A program made the translations under genes and the position numbers. Of a DNA stretch of 64,000 bases, positions 11,266-23,195 are shown piece by piece (the first letter of the stretch is position 1; every line of letters starts with the position of its first letter). The notes beneath the pieces were generated by a model. The model did not search any database and had not been told where the DNA came from. It worked only from the letters and a program-made list of their open reading frames with translations. The DNA comes from Podarcis raffonei (lineage: Eukaryota > Chordata > Lepidosauria > Squamata > Lacertidae): NCBI RefSeq assembly GCF_027172205.1, contig NC_070602.1, forward strand, positions 22,724,501-22,788,500. Reading direction: 5' to 3'.

Positions 11266-14166
11266 AGAATTCTGGGTCCAAGGATGGCAACGATAGAAGC
11301 ACTTTAAGGAGAAAGGAAAAAAAACCCTGAGTTTATATAATATACCGCAAAGAGGCCTTTTGTAAAAAGTTGTTTGTTTGTTCATTTTCAATTGCTTGTA
11401 AGTTGCTTTGTGTGTCTTTCTCTTTGCCCCTTAAAAAGTGAAGTTTGGAACTAATCCAGCAATATTTGGATGTTGTAACCATCACAGGAAAAACAGCCCT
11501 TCCTATATTAGTTTGCCGAGTTAATTTTCAAATTGAAAAAGCTGATCTACATGTGAAATAACAGGTTAGCATTGGAGAACTTAACAAATCAGTTTAAGGC
11601 TTTCCAACCATGTATGCTGTTTCTTTCTTTGACAAATGAGGTGTTACATAGAGTGCCTTTATATAAAAAGGACACAACTTCTCTAGAAAGGGCTGCAAGC
11701 ACACTAGGAATCCAGCTCGGTGTCAGGATGCAGACAGCATCCAGGATGCATCTGGTCCATTTAAGTATCACTTCGCTGATTCCAGCCAACGCCTTCTGGA
11801 GCCTGGAATGATGGGGAAACAAATGCAATCTGCTGTTTGTTTTGAGGGAGCCTGGGGCCATATGTTCCCAGTCCTTGAACTGATGTTCAGATACTGAGCC
11901 CAGTCGTGGCATTTCAGTCTGGAAAAGCCTTCCCTTCATAAAGCAGGAGGAAACTTGCTTTGAATTATCCAGTGTTGTATTGATCTAGAATGTGTTCATG
12001 TGGTCAAATATCCTCTCCTGAGCCAGAATGGGTTGTACTGCAACACGATCTTCTGAAAGGATAAAGTACAAGTAGGAGGTTTCCAAAATAAATGGCATCA
12101 GCTGACCAAGTCAATTTTTTAGGAATGGTGGAGATAACAGGATCATAATTGTGGTGACCAAATATTCAGCATAATCCAAAGCCAATTTATTTGAATATGA
12201 AGGATGGGCTGGTATCTGTGAAAGAAGTTGCTTCTGTTAAAGTTCTCTGAGAATTCATAGTTGCAGGTTTTTGTTTTGTGTGCAAGAACATTAACACCCC
12301 ATAAATGTTATTAATGGGTAACACCTCAGTTGGAGTTTCTTAGCTCCTAGTAGCTACATGGAACAATGAAAACTCAAAACTAACCAGCAATAAGAATTTT
12401 GTGGACATTTTTCCTTTATTTTTTGTTGCATATCAACATTTAGTGACTGACCACTAATAAGCAACCTGATTTTCCCTATGTATATTCATGGTGTGTGTGG
12501 TTGAAATATGCAATACTTTAATGGTTCAAAATGTATATTTAAGAAATGCTTGCTTATACTTACAGAATTGATTGAAGATTCCAAGTATGAACGTATGTAT
12601 AAAGCTTAAAAGGAAGATGCTTATTCCAAATATGTGTAAATAGGTCTACGTAAGAACTAGTAGAATTCTGTAAATTTTGCTGCACAGTCTTGCACAGTTT
12701 ATATTGAGTGTGTCAGTGTATTGACACATGTAATGAAAGGGGTTCCTGCCACCTTGGAAAAATAAGTTGAGACACAACATCTGTTTAAAGTGTCGGGTTT
12801 TTTTCTATAAAACTTGAGTTTTCTGCCATTATTAATAATATAATTGGTATTGAAAGGTATTTTGTGTAAGTTCTATATTAGAACTCACAGCCTTTTCTCC
12901 TGTGTATCTTAGTTTTTGCCCTGCAGTTTGAACTGTAAGTATAGACTGAATCACGGATATGTAGTTGCCTGGAAGCTGCCAAATCAATGAATCACAAAGC
13001 CTTTTGTTTATATTTATTGATAGCATTCTAAATCCATATAGGTGAATCTCTGGCAAGGTTTCATGAGTTTATATTCATAATGAAGTGTTACATTTTGGCA
13101 TTTCATATCCCCAACATTCTTCATTGACTCTGTTTTTGTAGATTGGGGTTTTTGCAAATAAGGCAAACATAGGTTAGGGATTGGAAGTGTATGAACTTGT
13201 AATCTATAAACTTCCAAATGGTTTTTTCACACATCTTAATGTTGAGTTTATAGGCCACTTGAAACATTGCTTTCCTTGAAAAACCAACTTTATAGAATGG
13301 CTATAATTTTTCCAATGGACTATAAAGAAAACTTAAAATATGTGTTGTGTGCCTTCTTTCTGTCGCATACGTTTTATATCTGTGTGGTTGCTTTAGCATA
13401 CAGTTCTTAAAATTGCCTACCGTTAATGATGCAACAAATGAAACTAAGCAGACATAAGAAGAGAGGAAGTTTCACATCACGGTGGATTTTGCATTTGTAT
13501 GTCAGTACTTCTTGCCATGGTTGTGTGATTTCATGTTCATGCAGTGCAATGTACTGAATTGGGCACAAAATTCAACATTTTGGTAATGTCAGCTTTCCTT
13601 TTTATCAAGTTTTTTGTCTTCATTACAAAACCAGACAATAGCTCAGAATGTGATGAGAATGTGGGATTTTTCTCCTCAATTATTAAACAAATCAGAATGT
13701 ATTATAATGGAAGTTTCATAATTTATGCAGGTTGGGAAAACCACTGTTCTTTGACATAGGATTTAGATGCCTCCACCCCATTCCTCTCCCCGCTCCACCA
13801 CAGAGTGCATTATAGCATGCAAAATACCCTGTCCTATTAGAATACTTCCAATAAGAATGTAGGAGATAAGTGAAATTTCGTAAAGAAAACTTCTTTTATT
13901 CTTGCCTGAAGAAAACCTGAAACCCGTGCAACTGCCTTGGCTCAAGTAGTTTGATAAAATATTTTTGTCTTGTGCACATGGCTATTTGTGCTAGAATGTG
14001 GGTGCATATCAGAAATGCACATCTGATTAAGAGTGAAGCAGTACAGATCAATAACTTATTGCACGTGGATACATGGTCATGGGTGTCAGTTGGATACACA
14101 TTTGAATCAGTATGCAGACACTTTTTCACAACCTGTCAACTGTGTGTGCATTAGGCACATCCATAG
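11266..14166 (+). other. TRIP11: Probable TRIP11 3' UTR and downstream DNA
   Basis: Nearly 2.9 kb after the stop without any repeat I recognise, AT-rich and with scattered TTTGTTTG and ATTTA-like pieces. Vertebrate TRIP11 messages have long 3' UTRs, so part or most of this is probably transcribed. The first good poly(A) signal is AATAAA at 12,087-12,092. The next AATAAA, at 14,176-14,181, overlaps the flank of a SINE. I cannot tell which is used. Confidence 0.55.
12087..12092 (+). promoter_or_regulatory. TRIP11: Candidate TRIP11 poly(A) signal
   Basis: The first AATAAA hexamer downstream of the TRIP11 stop, about 820 bp into the 3' UTR. No clear GU-rich element could be proved downstream, and longer forms are possible. 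Confidence 0.35.
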
Positions 14167-14180
14167 TTTGCCACAAATAA

Positions 14181-14547
14181 AGGTAGAGGTAAAGGTACCC
14201 CTGCCCGTACGGGCCGGTCGTGTCTGACTCTAGGGTTGTGCGCCCATCTCACTTAAGAGGCCGGGGGCCAGCGCTGTCCAGAGACACTTCCGGGTCACAT
14301 GGCCAGCGTGACGAAGCTGCTCTGGCGAGCCAGCACCAGCGCAGCACACGGAAATGCCGTTTACCTTCCTGCTATAAAGCGGTACCTATTTATCTACTTG
14401 CACTTAGGGGTGCTTTCGAACTGCTAGGTGGGCAGGAGCTGGGACCGAAAGACAGGAGCTCACCCCGCCGCGGGGATTCGAATTGCCGACCATGCGATCA
14501 GCAAGCCCTAGGCGCTGAGGTTTTACCCACAGCGCCACCCGCGTCCC
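14181..14547 (-). mobile_element. Sauria-type tRNA-derived SINE, full length
   Basis: A 367-bp SINE in reverse orientation. The head is at the right (rc of GCGCCACCCGCGTCCC, with a B-box-like GGATTCGAAT near 14,474), and the ACCTTT-type tail reads AGGTAGAGGTAAAGG on the + strand at the left. It is flanked by a 14-bp target-site duplication, TTTGCCACAAATAA at 14,167-14,180 and TTTGCCACAAGTAA at 14,548-14,561, with one mismatch. Sauria SINEs are tRNA-derived with a Bov-B-like 3' end and are spread through squamates. Confidence 0.85.
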
Positions 14548-14561
14548 TTTGCCACAAGTAA

Positions 14562-16187
14562 ACGCAAATAATTATGAACAACAGGAGCTGGATCAGGTTG
14601 TATATCTGAGCCAACTTTGATGTGGCCTCATTTCAAGATCAATGGGTGAATATTGTAGTAATAGTTACCAATGAATGGTAGATTTTTGCATTAAGTATCT
14701 GCAGACCTGGCAGAAACTGAAAGGTAACACAGCCTTATGCAGTAAAAATGTCAGTAAAAGCACCCCAACTGTTAATATCAGATTGATCATCTTGAAGATA
14801 TGGTAAGGTCATATCTAGGACTACATCAGCATGAGCTGAATTTTGCAATTTGTTGGTCTACATACTGTATAAATGATAATTTAAAGGCAAAGCCACACAC
14901 ACTTAGTTCGAAATGGCCTTAGTGAATTAGGCTAATCAGAACGTGAGTTTAGTAACTTGCTACAAAGTCCTTAAAAATGTTTGTCTCATATGCATGCCAT
15001 GCAGATGAAGTAGTGCAGCGAAAGTAATTGCACATTCTTATTTTGCCACTGGCATTGATAAACTGTTTAGCTGTATAAACTAGGTTGCAATTGCTTGTGA
15101 AAAGTATTTCCCTGGTACTGTTGCAAATTAATACTGTTCTAAGTGGAAGTTCGGGGAACACTTTTTCTCTTCGCTTCATTGTGTTTACATAGTGATTGCT
15201 GGAGCTAGTCTTCCATCCACAAGTCATTGTTCAGTTTCATTACTCAATGGCTTATGCAGGTACCAGTTCACAAAACTGCTGTGTATGAAGGATGGAGAGA
15301 AAGACCCTCAAATCTAGGGGTGTACCAAGTTATGTGCCAGGCAGCAGCATTCTAAAAATGCACATGAATACAAAATGGTTTCAAGGCTCTAAAACTGCGG
15401 ATAAGATTATTGAAGTTCATTCCGTAGAGAAAGTTCGCAAACTCCTATTTCTCTCCTGTCTAAAATATTAAAAATGTGTCATGATTCCTTTTCATTCCTT
15501 TCAACTGAAGGAGTGCACAAAGGCTATAAACCTCTGGCAGAATGGTAAAAGGGCTGGTCTTATTCTAGTCACTTTGTGAATTTTATTAAATAATATGCAT
15601 GTTTAGTGATAAACTAAAGGGACAGGGAAAGAGGTCAGGTGGTACTTGATAGCAGGAGGGAAAGATAAAGGGGTTGGGGGAATAGAAGATGAGTTTGGGA
15701 CATAACTGTTGACCAACAGATACAGAATTATATTTGCCTTGTTCAAAGCAGGCATCCTCTTGTTGCATTATAATGTAGTTTGCAAAGGAATTATTTTTTT
15801 AAAATACCTATTTGAAAAATCATGAAAATGAAGAAGGTGGCTTCAACGAAGGGCCAAACAGTGGCTATGAAGTCGAACAGTGTTAAGATTTTCATCCACC
15901 CAAATTGTTCAAAAACCAGGTGCTCTTTAGTGTAGTAAAACCTCTTCAGCAACACAGTTCTGGACTGGAGGGCTCAAGAGGAACAAAAGGTGGTTGTGAA
16001 TTGCCTATCATCCCAACCTTTCACAGATAAAAATATGAATTCCTTGTGCATTTTCAACACCCCTGTTCCCACACTGATGATTGTACCTGTCTATCTAATG
16101 CATGTTGCATTCTGCATGTTGCATGTTGCATACTGCACTCTGCAGTAGCTCCCCTGATTTAAAAGGAGAGGGCATCTGGTACAAAAA
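14562..16187. other. Intergenic DNA, no recognised feature
   Basis: 1.6 kb between the SINE and the L1. It is AT-rich, with no frame resembling a protein. A small imperfect repeat of GCATGTTGCAT units is seen at about 16,100-16,145. Confidence 0.6.
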
Positions 16188-16504
16188 GCATTCCTTTTTA
16201 AAAAAAACAAAATAAGTTTTTATTGTTAAGATAATTCATCATAAATACACATATATTACAAATATACAAGCATACAAACAAACATTTCATACAATCCTTA
16301 AAAGTGTTCAAACATACTTACACTCAATCCCACAAATAATTCCTTTTCCCATCACCATCCACCACCCTCACCCCACTTGGTGTTGGATTTCTAATCTACT
16401 CAATTGCAATTTCTTTCCACTTCTATTACTTTCTTTCACACACCTTTAACCTAATTTCATACTTCTTTTTCTATTACACATTGTTATCCATCTTATTTAG
16501 TATT

Positions 16505-19500
16505 TCAGTATTTGAAACGGAACTTGTTTATTCTAATAGGAGTTCTGATTTTTCGATAATGGTTTTGCAAGTATCTTGTAAACACCTTCCAGTCTATCTT
16601 CTCTTTTGAGATCCTTCCAATTTCTCCTATTGTTTTGGATATATTGTAGTACTCCAATAATTTGGCTAGCCACTCTATTTTTGTCGGTACAATACCACAT
16701 TTCCAATTTTTCGCAATCAATAGCTTTGCGGCTACTGTTGCGTATAAATATAAGGTCTTGTCTTCTTCCTTTAGGCTTCCTGGTACTATTCCCAATAGAA
16801 AACCTTCTGGTGTTTTCCTAAATGAATATCTGAACATTTTTTTCATTTCGTTATATATTGTTTCCCAAAATTGTTTGATGTTTAAACAATTCCACCATAT
16901 ATGTATCATAGTAGCTTTTCCAGTGTTGCATCGCCAGCAGACATCGCTACAATTTTTATTCATTTTTGCTATTCTTTCAGGTGTTAAATACCATCTATGT
17001 TGTATTTTGAGGTAATTTTCTTTCAATATATAACACATAGTGAATTTCATATCTTCTTTCCACAATTTTTCCCATTGTTCAAACATAATATTTTTCCCAA
17101 TATTTTGCGCCCATTTAATCATGGATGCTTTAACCAATTCATCCTTTGTTTCCCACTCTAAGATCAGATTATACAATTTAGATATATTTTTTGATTTTTC
17201 TTGTATTAAGTATTTATCGAATTTTGATATTTCTTTTTCAAATCCTAACTTTTTGTCTTTCGCTAACCTATACTTAATTTGAATATATTGGAACCAACCA
17301 CTAATATGAGCTTTAATTTCTGTATAATCCCTTAATTCCAATTCTCCGTTTTCTTCCTTTAATACAATTTTATAGGTAGCCCAATTTTCTTTCATATTTA
17401 ATTTTTTCACTGCGACAATTTCTGCCGGCGATGCCCACCAGGGAGTTTTCGGTTCTAGGAGTCTTTTATATTTCTCCCATATTTTATATATAGACTTTCT
17501 GACTATATGTCCTAGGAAGCCTTTATGTACTTTGACTTTTTCATCTATTAGATAGGCATGCCATCCAAATCTCGTCTCTACTCCCTCTAAATCCGAGTCA
17601 TCTAATTTGATCCATTCCTTTAGCCAGGTCAGACCCACCACATCATAATATAACTCCATGTCAGGGAGACCAAATCCTCCTCTCTCCCTCTTATCTATAA
17701 TTATTTTGTGTTTTATTCTTGGCTTTTCCCCTGACCATATGAATTTAGCCAAATCTCTTTTCCAATTATTAAAACATTTATCTCCTCCTAGTATAGGGAT
17801 ACTTTGAAATAAAAACATCATCCTTGGTAATTGTCGATTTGCAAGCCCCCTCCACAGAGGCTGGCCCCTCTCACTGTCCTCGGAGCTTGCTTACCGGTAA
17901 CCTCCTCTGGCTGACATCCCGGACAGACCAGGGAGATTTTGATAGGCGACATTTTCCCAAGCGTGGGGAAATGCACACCCCCTCCTCCTGCTTCTTCCGC
18001 AGGGGAAAGAAAAGTAGTCAGAAATCTATTTACATGATGTTTATTTCTGACATTACAGCACTGAAGGAAAACACGTCCTTTCAGTTCAGTTCTTCTAGCA
18101 CGTCTGACAAACTTCCTGTGCATACGCACACAGAAGGTTTCAAATTACACTCTTCACAGAGACTTATCCAGCCTGTGAACTTCCTGGGAAATTTTTCTTT
18201 CTCACAGATAGGCGCATCATGAGATGTCAACAATCTGGCTGTCTGCAGCTGTGATGTTTCCATATACTGACAGTAATATGTTCATCTTTATTACCGATAT
18301 TTTCCCTAGTAAGGAAAGATTTAATTTCCCCCATACTTGCAAATCATTTTTTATTTCATTCCATGTTTTCCCATAGTTCTCATTACTTAAATCTATAGTG
18401 TTTGTTGTTAAATTTATTCCAAGATACCTTATTTTCTTTTTAATTTCCAATCCTGTCATTTCTTGTAATTTCACTTTATCTTTTTCTTCCATATTTTTCA
18501 CTAATATTTTGGTTTTCCCATAGTTTAATTTGAATCCTGCTAATCTGCCATATTCGTTTATGCATTCCAATATTCTAGGTGTACATTGTAGGGGATTTTC
18601 TGTTGTGATCACAACATCATCTGCAAAGGCTCTTAACTTGTATCTTTTTCACCAACTGCTATTCCTCTTATTTGGTTGTCCTGCCTTATATTCTTTAATA
18701 GAACCTCTAATACTATTATAAATAACATTGGGGATAGGGGGCATCCTTGTCTTGTACCTTTAAAGATGTTGATTTCTTCTCCAAACTCTCCATTAATAAT
18801 ATTTTTTGCTTTCTGTTGGTTATATATTGCATTTATATCTTTTTGGAATTTTTCACCTAGACACAATTCTTTTAATAGTTTTTTCATAAATTCCCATGAG
18901 ATTTTATCGAAAGCCTTCTCCGCATCGATTGAAATCAGGGCTGCTTGTTTATCTCTTCTTACTTGTAGACATTCCATTATGTCTATTATATTTCTAATAT
19001 TATCCTTTATTTGTCTACCTTCCACAAATCCAGCCTGATTTTTATGTACTATTTTTCATATAATTTTTTTCAACCTGCTACCCAATAATCCTGCATAAAT
19101 TTTATAATCCGAATTTAACAATGAAATGGGTCTATAATTTGAGACAGATTCCAGATTCCAGATTCCAAATCCGTACCTTGTTTTGGCAGGAGCGTTATAT
19201 ACGCTTGAGTCCAAGAGTCTGGAATATTCCCCTTCTCTACTGCTTCCTCTATTACTTCTTTTAGTGGGTCGATTAATTCATTTAACATTTATTTGTAGTA
19301 TTCTGCTGGTATGCTGTCTGGACCTGTGGATTTCCCTATTTTTAATTTTTGAATTGATTCCTTAATTTCTACGGTTGATATTGGTTCATTTAATAATTTA
19401 TGGTCTTCTTCTGCTATCTCTATTAATTTATTTTTCTTTATATATTCCTCTATTTCTTCTATTGGCACTTCATCTTTTTGATATAATTTTTTGTAATATT

Positions 19501-20710
19501 TTTCAAATTCTTTTTAAATTTCTGTCATATCCCTTATTGTCCTCTCTTCTACTTTTATTTTATTTATTAATTTTTCATTTCTTTGTTTCTTTAATTGCCA
19601 GGCAAGGATCTTGCCTGGTTTATTTGCCCATTCAAAATTTTTATATTTCCAAAATTTGATTTGTTGTTGTTCCTCCTGTTCTATAATTTTATTATATTCT
19701 ACTCTCAGTAATTTAATTTCTTGATTTAATCTCTCTTTATTTTTGCTTGCATAGGCCAATTTTTCCTTCCTTTTAATTTCTTCTAAAAGCTCCCATTTGT
19801 TTTTTTCTTTATTCTTATATGCTATTGAGTTTTGTTGTATGAAATATCCCCTAACAACTGCCTTCCCAGCATCCCACACTGTTTTAACATCTGTCACTTT
19901 CCTCCAATTATTTTCAAAATATTCCTTCATCAACTTTCTGGCTCCTTGTATTACTTTTTGGTTTTTTAATAAGAAAACATTCATTCTCCAACTCCCCCCC
20001 CCCTTCTCCTCTCTTCCTTTAAGAGTTAATGATACTGGATTGTGATCTGTAAGTGTTTTTGGTAATATTTCGGCATTCTCTGCTTCAATTGTCATATCCT
20101 TAGTAATCCATATACTGTCGATTCGACTATACGAATTTTTTGGTTCTGAGAAATATGTGAACTCCTTTTCGACAGGATATTTATATCTCCATATATCCAC
20201 TAAATCAAAAATCTTTACCATTTCCACAAAGCTTTTTGGCAGCTTCCCTTCATTTCCTTCCCTCTTCTTCTGCGATCTATCCAGTTCTGGTTCCATTACT
20301 CCATTTAAATCCCCTAACACAATAATTCTCATATCTATATATTCCATTAATAATGATCTTACTTTAACATAGAATTCTGATTTTCTTTTATTTGATCCAT
20401 AGATTCCCGCTACCACAATTGGTTCCCCCTCTAGTGATATTTTGACTATTACAATCCTCCCCTTTTTATCTTCATATAACAATTCTGGTTCATATTAGCT
20501 TTTAACATACATTTAAAAACCCCTCTTTTTTCTTACATCAGATGTGATGAATTCTTCCCCTAATTTTGGTTTTACCAATAGTCTTTTATGCTTAGTATTG
20601 ATGTGGGTTTCTTGTAAACAAGCAAGGTCCCACTTCCGCCTCTCTAAGATACGTTCTATTTTCTGCCTCTTCCTGCTATTATTTACACCATTTACGTTCC
20701 AAGATAACAA
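16505..20710 (-). pseudogene. L1 ORF2 (endonuclease-reverse transcriptase), broken
   Basis: Reads 5' to 3' on the minus strand. The endonuclease start MLSWNVNGVNN is at 20,710, with LACLQETH nearby. The rest of the endonuclease and linker is at 20,482-19,514 (GIYGSNKR, IVLGDLNGVMEP, TDHNPVSL). The RT fingers and palm are at 19,025-18,633 (DAEKAFDKISWEFM, GTRQGCPLSPMLF). The catalytic AFADDVV is near 18,620, thumb region YLGINLT and LLGKISVIKMNIL. After the LTR insertion, the C-terminal part is at 17,821-16,505 with the cysteine motif CWRCNTGKATMIHIWWNC. The catalytic palm and zinc motif are recognisable, but frame breaks lie between 20,513 and 20,482, around 19,514-19,025 and near 18,630, and the LTR splits it at 17,832. 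It cannot encode a full-length protein of the usual roughly 1,250-1,280 residues. Confidence 0.9.
17832..18272. mobile_element. Solo LTR of a retrovirus-like element, nested in the L1
   Basis: A 441-bp insertion splitting L1 ORF2. It begins TGTCGATTTG and ends ATACTGACA (TG...CA with TGTC/GACA ends) and is flanked by a perfect 5-bp duplication GTAAT (17,827-17,831 and 18,273-18,277). These are the ends of an LTR retroelement. No internal genes are present, so it is a solo LTR left by recombination. The orientation is unclear; an AATAAA on the minus strand near 18,035 weakly favours minus. Family (ERV or Gypsy) is unresolved. It is younger than the L1. Confidence 0.8.
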
Positions 20711-20850
20711 TTTACCGTAAATTTCATTCTTTATTAGTTAAAAAATTATAAAGTTAGTGGAAAGAGTTTAAATTATCTGCAGTGGTAAAGGAGAAGGGTT
20801 TTGTAATAGTTATTGGTCTGATTATTTACCACTGGCGTAGTTCTTTATCC

Positions 20851-21864
20851 TTACACCCTTTGCTGAGCTCTTTCTTCTTCTTCCGCCTCATCCGATAGCT
20901 CTCCCTTTCTTCCTTCCTCATTTCTTACTTCGCTTTGTCCTCCTCCTAATTCTCCTCGATACTTCCTCCAAAACATATCTGCTTCCTCAAATGTCTCAAA
21001 TCGTCTTCTTTTTCCTTTGAAGTTGAAGGAAATCCCCACTGGGTATTCCCATCTGAAGGATATTGATTTGGCCTTTAGTGCTTTTGTTAGAAATTGGAAT
21101 TGCTGTCTCTTTTTTATCAGCCTGGGTGGGACCTCCTGTAAAATTATTATTTCCTTTCCATCTATAGTTAATTTGTTCTTACTCTTTACTTGGAGGATTT
21201 TATCTTTCATCCAATTCCATGTGAATACAATGATGCAGTCTGCCGGCCATTTGTTAATTTTTACTTTCCTTGAGTTCACTCTGAAGATTTTCTCTGTCTG
21301 TTCTATTATGTCTTTTTCCTGTAAATGTAGCCACTTTGCTAAGGTTTCAGTCATCTTCCAAATATCTTCCTTCTCCTCTTCTGGAACATTTCTGAATCTC
21401 AAGGTCTTCCCTTTAATCTGCATCTGTATCATTGCTAGTGCATCCCCAGTAGCTTCCTGGATTGCTTTTTGTTCCTCCATCTCCTTTTTCAATTTGTCCA
21501 TTTCTTTTCTTTGTTCCCTTTGTTCTTTGCTAATTTTCTTCACCATCTCTTCCATTTGTTGATTTTTATTCTTAATTTCTTGTACTTTCTTATCTGTCTC
21601 CTTCATTCCTTCTAAGGCTTCTGTTAATTTTTCCTTTATTTCTTCATTTTCTTTTTCATTTTTTTTCATTGTGTTTTCTAATTTTTCTAATTTCCCATCA
21701 ATTGTATTGATTTTTTCTTTCAACTCTCTTCTCAATCCTCCCACGTCCAATTTCAAACTAATAATAAGCTCCCTCAAATCCATTTCTTCAAGGCCTGAGT
21801 TTCTTCTTAATTGTTGCTGTTGACTTCCAGTTCCAGTCATCTGTTTTTTAATTGCATGAGACAT
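20851..21864 (-). CDS. L1 ORF1 protein, intact 337-aa frame
   Basis: An uninterrupted 337-residue frame encoding an L1 ORF1-type RNA-binding chaperone. A polar N-terminus (about 1-40) precedes a long Lys/Glu-rich coiled coil (about 45-150), an RRM-like domain (about 151-235, with the typical LRFRNVPE and later CIIVFTW) and a C-terminal domain (about 240-305, with ILQEVPP and the conserved-type AKxxxFRWEYPVGISF stretch). An acidic tail ends it. In L1 the protein forms trimers that coat the element's RNA. The length fits the family, and the frame has no stops although the neighbouring ORF2 is broken. Confidence 0.85.
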   Translation of the reverse strand: MSHAIKKQMTGTGSQQQQLRRNSGLEEMDLRELIISLKLDVGGLRRELKEKINTIDGKLEKLENTMKKNEKENEEIKEKLTEALEGMKETDKKVQEIKNKNQQMEEMVKKISKEQREQRKEMDKLKKEMEEQKAIQEATGDALAMIQMQIKGKTLRFRNVPEEEKEDIWKMTETLAKWLHLQEKDIIEQTEKIFRVNSRKVKINKWPADCIIVFTWNWMKDKILQVKSKNKLTIDGKEIIILQEVPPRLIKKRQQFQFLTKALKAKSISFRWEYPVGISFNFKGKRRRFETFEEADMFWRKYRGELGGGQSEVRNEEGRKGELSDEAEEEERAQQRV

Positions 21865-22458
21865 TTTGCGCTTTCTTTTTCAACCACCAGGTGTCCTTCT
21901 ATTGTTTCAATTTTCCTTTATTACTGCTTTTCCTACTTTGTCCACTGGGTGTCACTGTGCTTGCCAGCTTTTGCCCTCCTTTAATCCTCTCTTTCACTAT
22001 TTTGTCTTCGTCACTTCCTCTTTCTCCCTCCTTCCTCCTTCTTGATGATTACTCAGCGTCCTAAGACCCTCAACACCATCTTATCTTATCTGTTAAATTC
22101 CCCTCCTTTCCCCCACAGTGTTCCTTATTCCTTTGTCCTTATCTTTCCTTCAAGGACATTCAGTTTCAAAGCAGCTGCTTTACTCCGCCCAGCTCCAACA
22201 ACAGGCAGCCTGCACCGCTTTGCACTTTGTAGTAAGTCCGTTTCAGATAGTGTGCTTTTCAAATAGTTTAATTGCCATCTGAGTGATTTCTTTACACTCT
22301 CTCCATATTTTTTTCTGTTCTTCTGTCTTCCCTTTACTTTTGTCGTAGCATTACTTCTCCTCCACTATTTTTACTCTTTATCTTGTTTTGGGTTTACTTG
22401 CTCCGTGAGGCACAGAGAAGAACATCAAACAGACCGGTGAAAAGCCTCACATCACTGA

Positions 22459-22562
22459 AGCGGGAATCTATGGATCAAATAAAAGAAAATCAGAATTCTA
22501 TGTTAAAGTAAGATCATTATTAATGGAATATATAGATATGAGAATTATTGTGTTAGGGGATT
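22459..22562 (+). repeat. Inverted 104-bp self-copy of L1 endonuclease DNA in the L1 5' region
   Basis: These 104 bases are, base for base by my reading, the reverse complement of 20,308-20,411, a piece of ORF2 endonuclease (frame containing GIYGSNKRKSEFYVKV). The copy thus lies antisense in the 5' UTR of the same element and next to a C-rich run at 22,563-22,573. Confidence 0.9.
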
Positions 22563-23195
22563 CTCCCCCCCCACACACACCTCAGCCGTTTTTTTCTTTT
22601 GGCGAGGGGTGCCGGGACTCCAAAAAGACGCTGCTGAAGTTCCTTTGACTTGAGCTTCCTTCCAAGCCTTTTCAGGGGTCGTTTAGCCAAACGTTGCCCC
22701 TCTCAGTACCGGTGTACGCCCCGGCCTGCTTACTGCAGTCAGAGCTCACACTTGCAGCTGTGGTAAAAGCGGAAGTGCATTCCTGTCCTATGATATCTAT
22801 ACCAAAATAAACCTCACGAGTTGTAGCATAAGAAATTATAGTCTGTGCACTACTTGGTGCCTCGACAACACAATCCTTTTTTCCTTTCTACTCAGATGTA
22901 AGTCCCATTAAGTTCAGTGCGGCCCAGATAGATCGTTTTAAGATTCCAACCTTAGGCTCAATGGGTGTGCATTTATGCATATATAGATAAGTATCTGTTC
23001 TATGTATCTGTTCTCTTCCCAGATTTAATATCTAGCAGCTTTCATGCACAAGCTTATGCAAGGTGCACATACACTCTCCAAAAGGCAAAAACGCTGTTGT
23101 AGTCCAAGCACCTGCTTAGCTGCAGGAGTTGCCAGAAGGAGGCGTACAAGACAAGGAACCACCTAACCATCTTAGGTACTCCACTCCAGATTTGT

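Larger units (their letters stand above)
16196..22776 (-). mobile_element. Full-length L1 retrotransposon with a nested LTR
   Basis: A 6.58-kb L1 on the minus strand, about 6.1 kb without the inserted LTR. Its 3' end is at the left (A-rich tail, seen as T/A-rich DNA near 16,196-16,220) and its 5' end at the right. It is flanked by the 8-bp duplication GCATTCCT at 16,188-16,195 and 22,777-22,784. The order from the 5' end is a GC-richer 5' UTR (about 21,865-22,776), ORF1 (21,864-20,851), a spacer of about 140 nt, ORF2 (from 20,710 to 16,505, broken) and an AT-rich 3' UTR. The 5' end starts ACTTCCGC, like the half-L1 at 4,013. Intact ORF1, full length and a readable duplication point to fairly recent insertion, while the broken ORF2 says it cannot move by itself. 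The short duplication leaves the exact ends slightly uncertain. Confidence 0.85.

Noticed and set aside
21017-21562. 181-aa + strand frame
   Set aside because: It is the antisense of L1 ORF1; its hydrophobic make-up is the complement of Lys/Glu codons.
22563-22590. Second L1 boundary at the C-run
   Set aside because: The GCATTCCT duplication and the ACTTCCG 5' start place the L1 end at 22,776, so the C-run is internal.
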